45,606 nucleotides of DNA from Actinomycetota bacterium. GTDB taxonomy: Bacteria; Actinomycetota; Acidimicrobiia; Acidimicrobiales; Ilumatobacteraceae. A program made the translations under genes and the position numbers. Below the pieces are notes generated by a model, which was given only the letters and a program-made list of their open reading frames with translations, was not told the DNA's origin and ran no database searches. Below, one piece after another: positions 43,759-45,606 of this stretch. The stretch covers positions 1 to 45,606 of the forward strand of contig CANGIP010000015.1 in assembly GCA_947454105.1 (NCBI GenBank). The letters run 5' to 3'. Each line of letters starts with the position of its first letter. Position 1 is the stretch's first letter.

Positions 43759-44733
43759 ATGATTCATAAGGCGAACAATGTGTCGCCGACCCCACAGGAA
43801 GACCGACGGCCCATGCCTCCAAGCTGGAAAGAGAACGAAAGACGAGGTCAGAGCCCAAAAAGGCGTCGCGACTTTGATCGAGCCGCTCTCTATGCCTTCG
43901 TCCCGGTCATCGCGATTTCGCCCGTCTGGGTCTTAGCCATCACTATTTTCTGGCTTCCGATCACCTGGATCACTGGTGTCGTTCTATGGAAAGTCCTACT
44001 CGGGTACCTCACGGCTGGCTTGGTTCTCTTTATCCCAGCCTTTCAACGTCGGGTCCTCACCTTGTTAATGGGTGCCCGCAAACCGAGTTCGCGCGAGGCC
44101 CCCAAATTGCAAAAAGCCTTCAACGAGGTCACGCAGGCTTGGCATCTTCGTCGTCGGCACTTTGTTGTCGGTGTTGTTGATGACAAAGACCTCAACGCCT
44201 TTGCGAGTGGTGGTCATTTGGTGATCGTTACTTCATTTGCCACTCAAGAACTCAACCACGATGAACTATGCGGTGTTCTTGCCCACGAGCTTTGCCACCA
44301 TCTTGGCTCACACACAATTGCCTTGACCATTGGCCAGTGGCTCACATTGCCGGTGTACTTGCTCGAACGTATCGGTGCATTCATGCACAATGTTTCTAAA
44401 GCCGCAACCCACACTTTTGCCCGAAGCTCTCAATCGGCGCGATTACTTGGCCAGACCATCGCCCTGATCTTCAATGCGTTTTCTTGGTTCTTTCGCGCTG
44501 GGTATTCGATGATGCGCTATCTCGGAAATTCAGTTGGTCGGTCGGCTGAGTTTCAAGCCGATCAACGCGTCGTACGTATGGGATACGGTCGACAATTATC
44601 GGCAGCTCTGAAAAAGACCGTTGGCCCACGAGACATGAGTTCTTCTCACCCACCGGCCCGAACCCGTATTGCGCGCATTGAGGCGTCCTTGCGTCCAGGC
44701 AACTGGAAACATCCGTCAACCGGCCTCAAGTAA
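43759..44733 (+). CDS. M48-family membrane metallopeptidase
   Basis: A protein of 324 residues. Two hydrophobic segments (about 44-69 and 72-95) precede the catalytic HELCH at 176-180. The third zinc ligand is probably Glu264 in RSAEFQADQR. This is the HtpX/Ste24 protease layout. Role in membrane-protein quality control is inferred. The first 40 residues are basic and polar. Confidence 0.88.
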   Translation: MIHKANNVSPTPQEDRRPMPPSWKENERRGQSPKRRRDFDRAALYAFVPVIAISPVWVLAITIFWLPITWITGVVLWKVLLGYLTAGLVLFIPAFQRRVLTLLMGARKPSSREAPKLQKAFNEVTQAWHLRRRHFVVGVVDDKDLNAFASGGHLVIVTSFATQELNHDELCGVLAHELCHHLGSHTIALTIGQWLTLPVYLLERIGAFMHNVSKAATHTFARSSQSARLLGQTIALIFNAFSWFFRAGYSMMRYLGNSVGRSAEFQADQRVVRMGYGRQLSAALKKTVGPRDMSSSHPPARTRIARIEASLRPGNWKHPSTGLK

Positions 44734-44845
44734 TCACGCACTCAGCGATATCGCCCTCATGGTGTGTCGCAAGTCCCCTGCTGACACGGTTTAGTTCCCG
44801 AGCAATCAGGCGTCGGACCAGGGTCACGGATATCGTCTTACGTGA

Positions 44846-45606
44846 TGTCTGTGTCGCCCAACCATTCCGTTGATACACCGTTCCTCGCAGCAGCAAACGG
44901 TCGCAAACATCAGCACACCCCCGTTTGGTTCATGCGCCAAGCTGGTCGCAGTCTTCCTGAGTACAAGGCGATTCGCGGAAGCGGAAGCATTCTTGAAGCA
45001 ATCAAACAGCCGGCGCTGTCGGCCGAGATCACTTTGCAGCCGTTTCTTCGCTACGGCGTCGATGCCGCAGTGCTCTATAGCGACATTGTCGTTCCACCAC
45101 ATGCGGTTGGTTTCGGTATCGATGTTGCACCCGGAACTGGCCCTGTCGCCGAAACACCATTTCGTTCGCTTGACGACCTAAAGCGGTTACGCCCACTTGA
45201 AGCCGACGATGTTTCCTATGTCATCGAGACTGTCAAACTTCTTGTCGCCGAATTGCCTACCTCTGTGCCGCTACTCGCGTTTGCCGGAGCACCTTTCACT
45301 GTTGCGAGTTACCTCATCGAAGGTCGTCCATCGCGCACGTATCAGAACACCAAGCGCATGATTCATCTTGAACCAGAACTTTGGCATCAACTCATGGATC
45401 GTCTCGTTCAACATTCAGTGACTTTTATCGATGCACAACTTTCCGCTGGTGCTCGAGCTTTTCAATTATTTGACTCGTGGGCAGGATCACTTTCACAAGC
45501 TGATTATCGTGAGTTTGTCTTGCCTCACAGTAAAAATGTTTTTAGTCAACTACGCGAGTTACACCCAGACGTCGCCGGAATTCATTTCGGAATTGGTTGC
45601 GATCAT
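44846..45606 (+). CDS. hemE: Uroporphyrinogen decarboxylase (3' end cut by window edge)
   Basis: The frame is open from the ATG at 44846 to the right edge (253 codons). PVWFMRQAGRSLPEY is the conserved N-terminal binding motif; AAVLYSDIVVPPHAVG, LAFAGAPFTVASYLIEG and FQLFDSWAGSLS follow. HemE decarboxylates uroporphyrinogen III to coproporphyrinogen III in heme synthesis. About 100 residues are missing. The gap of 112 bases before the ATG contains no clear promoter. Confidence 0.95.

Overview
The window looks like a chromosome segment from an actinobacterium, most plausibly the class Acidimicrobiia. This placement is inferred from gene content and cannot be proven here. Pointers are two F420-type luciferase-like monooxygenases, a Mec/CysM cysteine-synthesis pair, DUF222 (13E12-type) HNH proteins, many acyl-CoA and crotonase genes, a GatCAB operon, leaderless-looking starts and roughly 50-55% G+C.

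Left part (1-10 kb): recC, whose last codons run off the left edge, is followed by cysM and mec, all on the minus strand. Then come smpB, a DUF222-HNH gene (copy 1) and the tmRNA gene ssrA with its tag peptide and a strong terminator. A 94-bp piece of ssrA is repeated about 1.3 kb further on, where its antisense strand encodes the first 30 residues of a G+C-rich secreted LpqC-like esterase. A YhhN-family membrane enzyme and two small unknown genes follow.

Middle (10-31 kb): an acyl-CoA synthetase, a 2-oxoglutarate oxygenase, a MaoC-type protein, a GerMN/Gmad2 lipoprotein and an alpha/beta hydrolase lead into a divergent catabolic cluster. One arm is dienelactone hydrolase, crotonase and an F420 oxidoreductase. 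The other arm is an F420 oxidoreductase, a TetR regulator and an acyl-CoA dehydrogenase. A perfect 9+2+9 palindrome lies almost exactly midway between the two outward start codons. Next are a three-repeat surface protein with an oddly N-terminal LPETG motif, a glutamine amidotransferase-like protein, a nitrobindin-like protein, a VOC protein, an SDR with a divergent TetR, an L,D-transpeptidase, surE, and a Baeyer-Villiger monooxygenase/crotonase pair.

Right part (31-45.6 kb): gatC-gatA-gatB form a tightly coupled operon just downstream of a GH36 alpha-galactosidase gene. HNH copy 2 follows, about 95% identical to copy 1 and carrying the same promoter. It lies between the alpha-galactosidase gene and galT. 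Then come a crotonase, lgt, an esterase, a TPR/HD-GYP signalling protein, an M48 protease and the start of hemE, which runs off the right edge.

The most interesting features are the antisense-ssrA origin of a protein N-terminus, the identical perfect SOS-type boxes over the start codons of both HNH copies, and the central palindrome of the TetR divergon.
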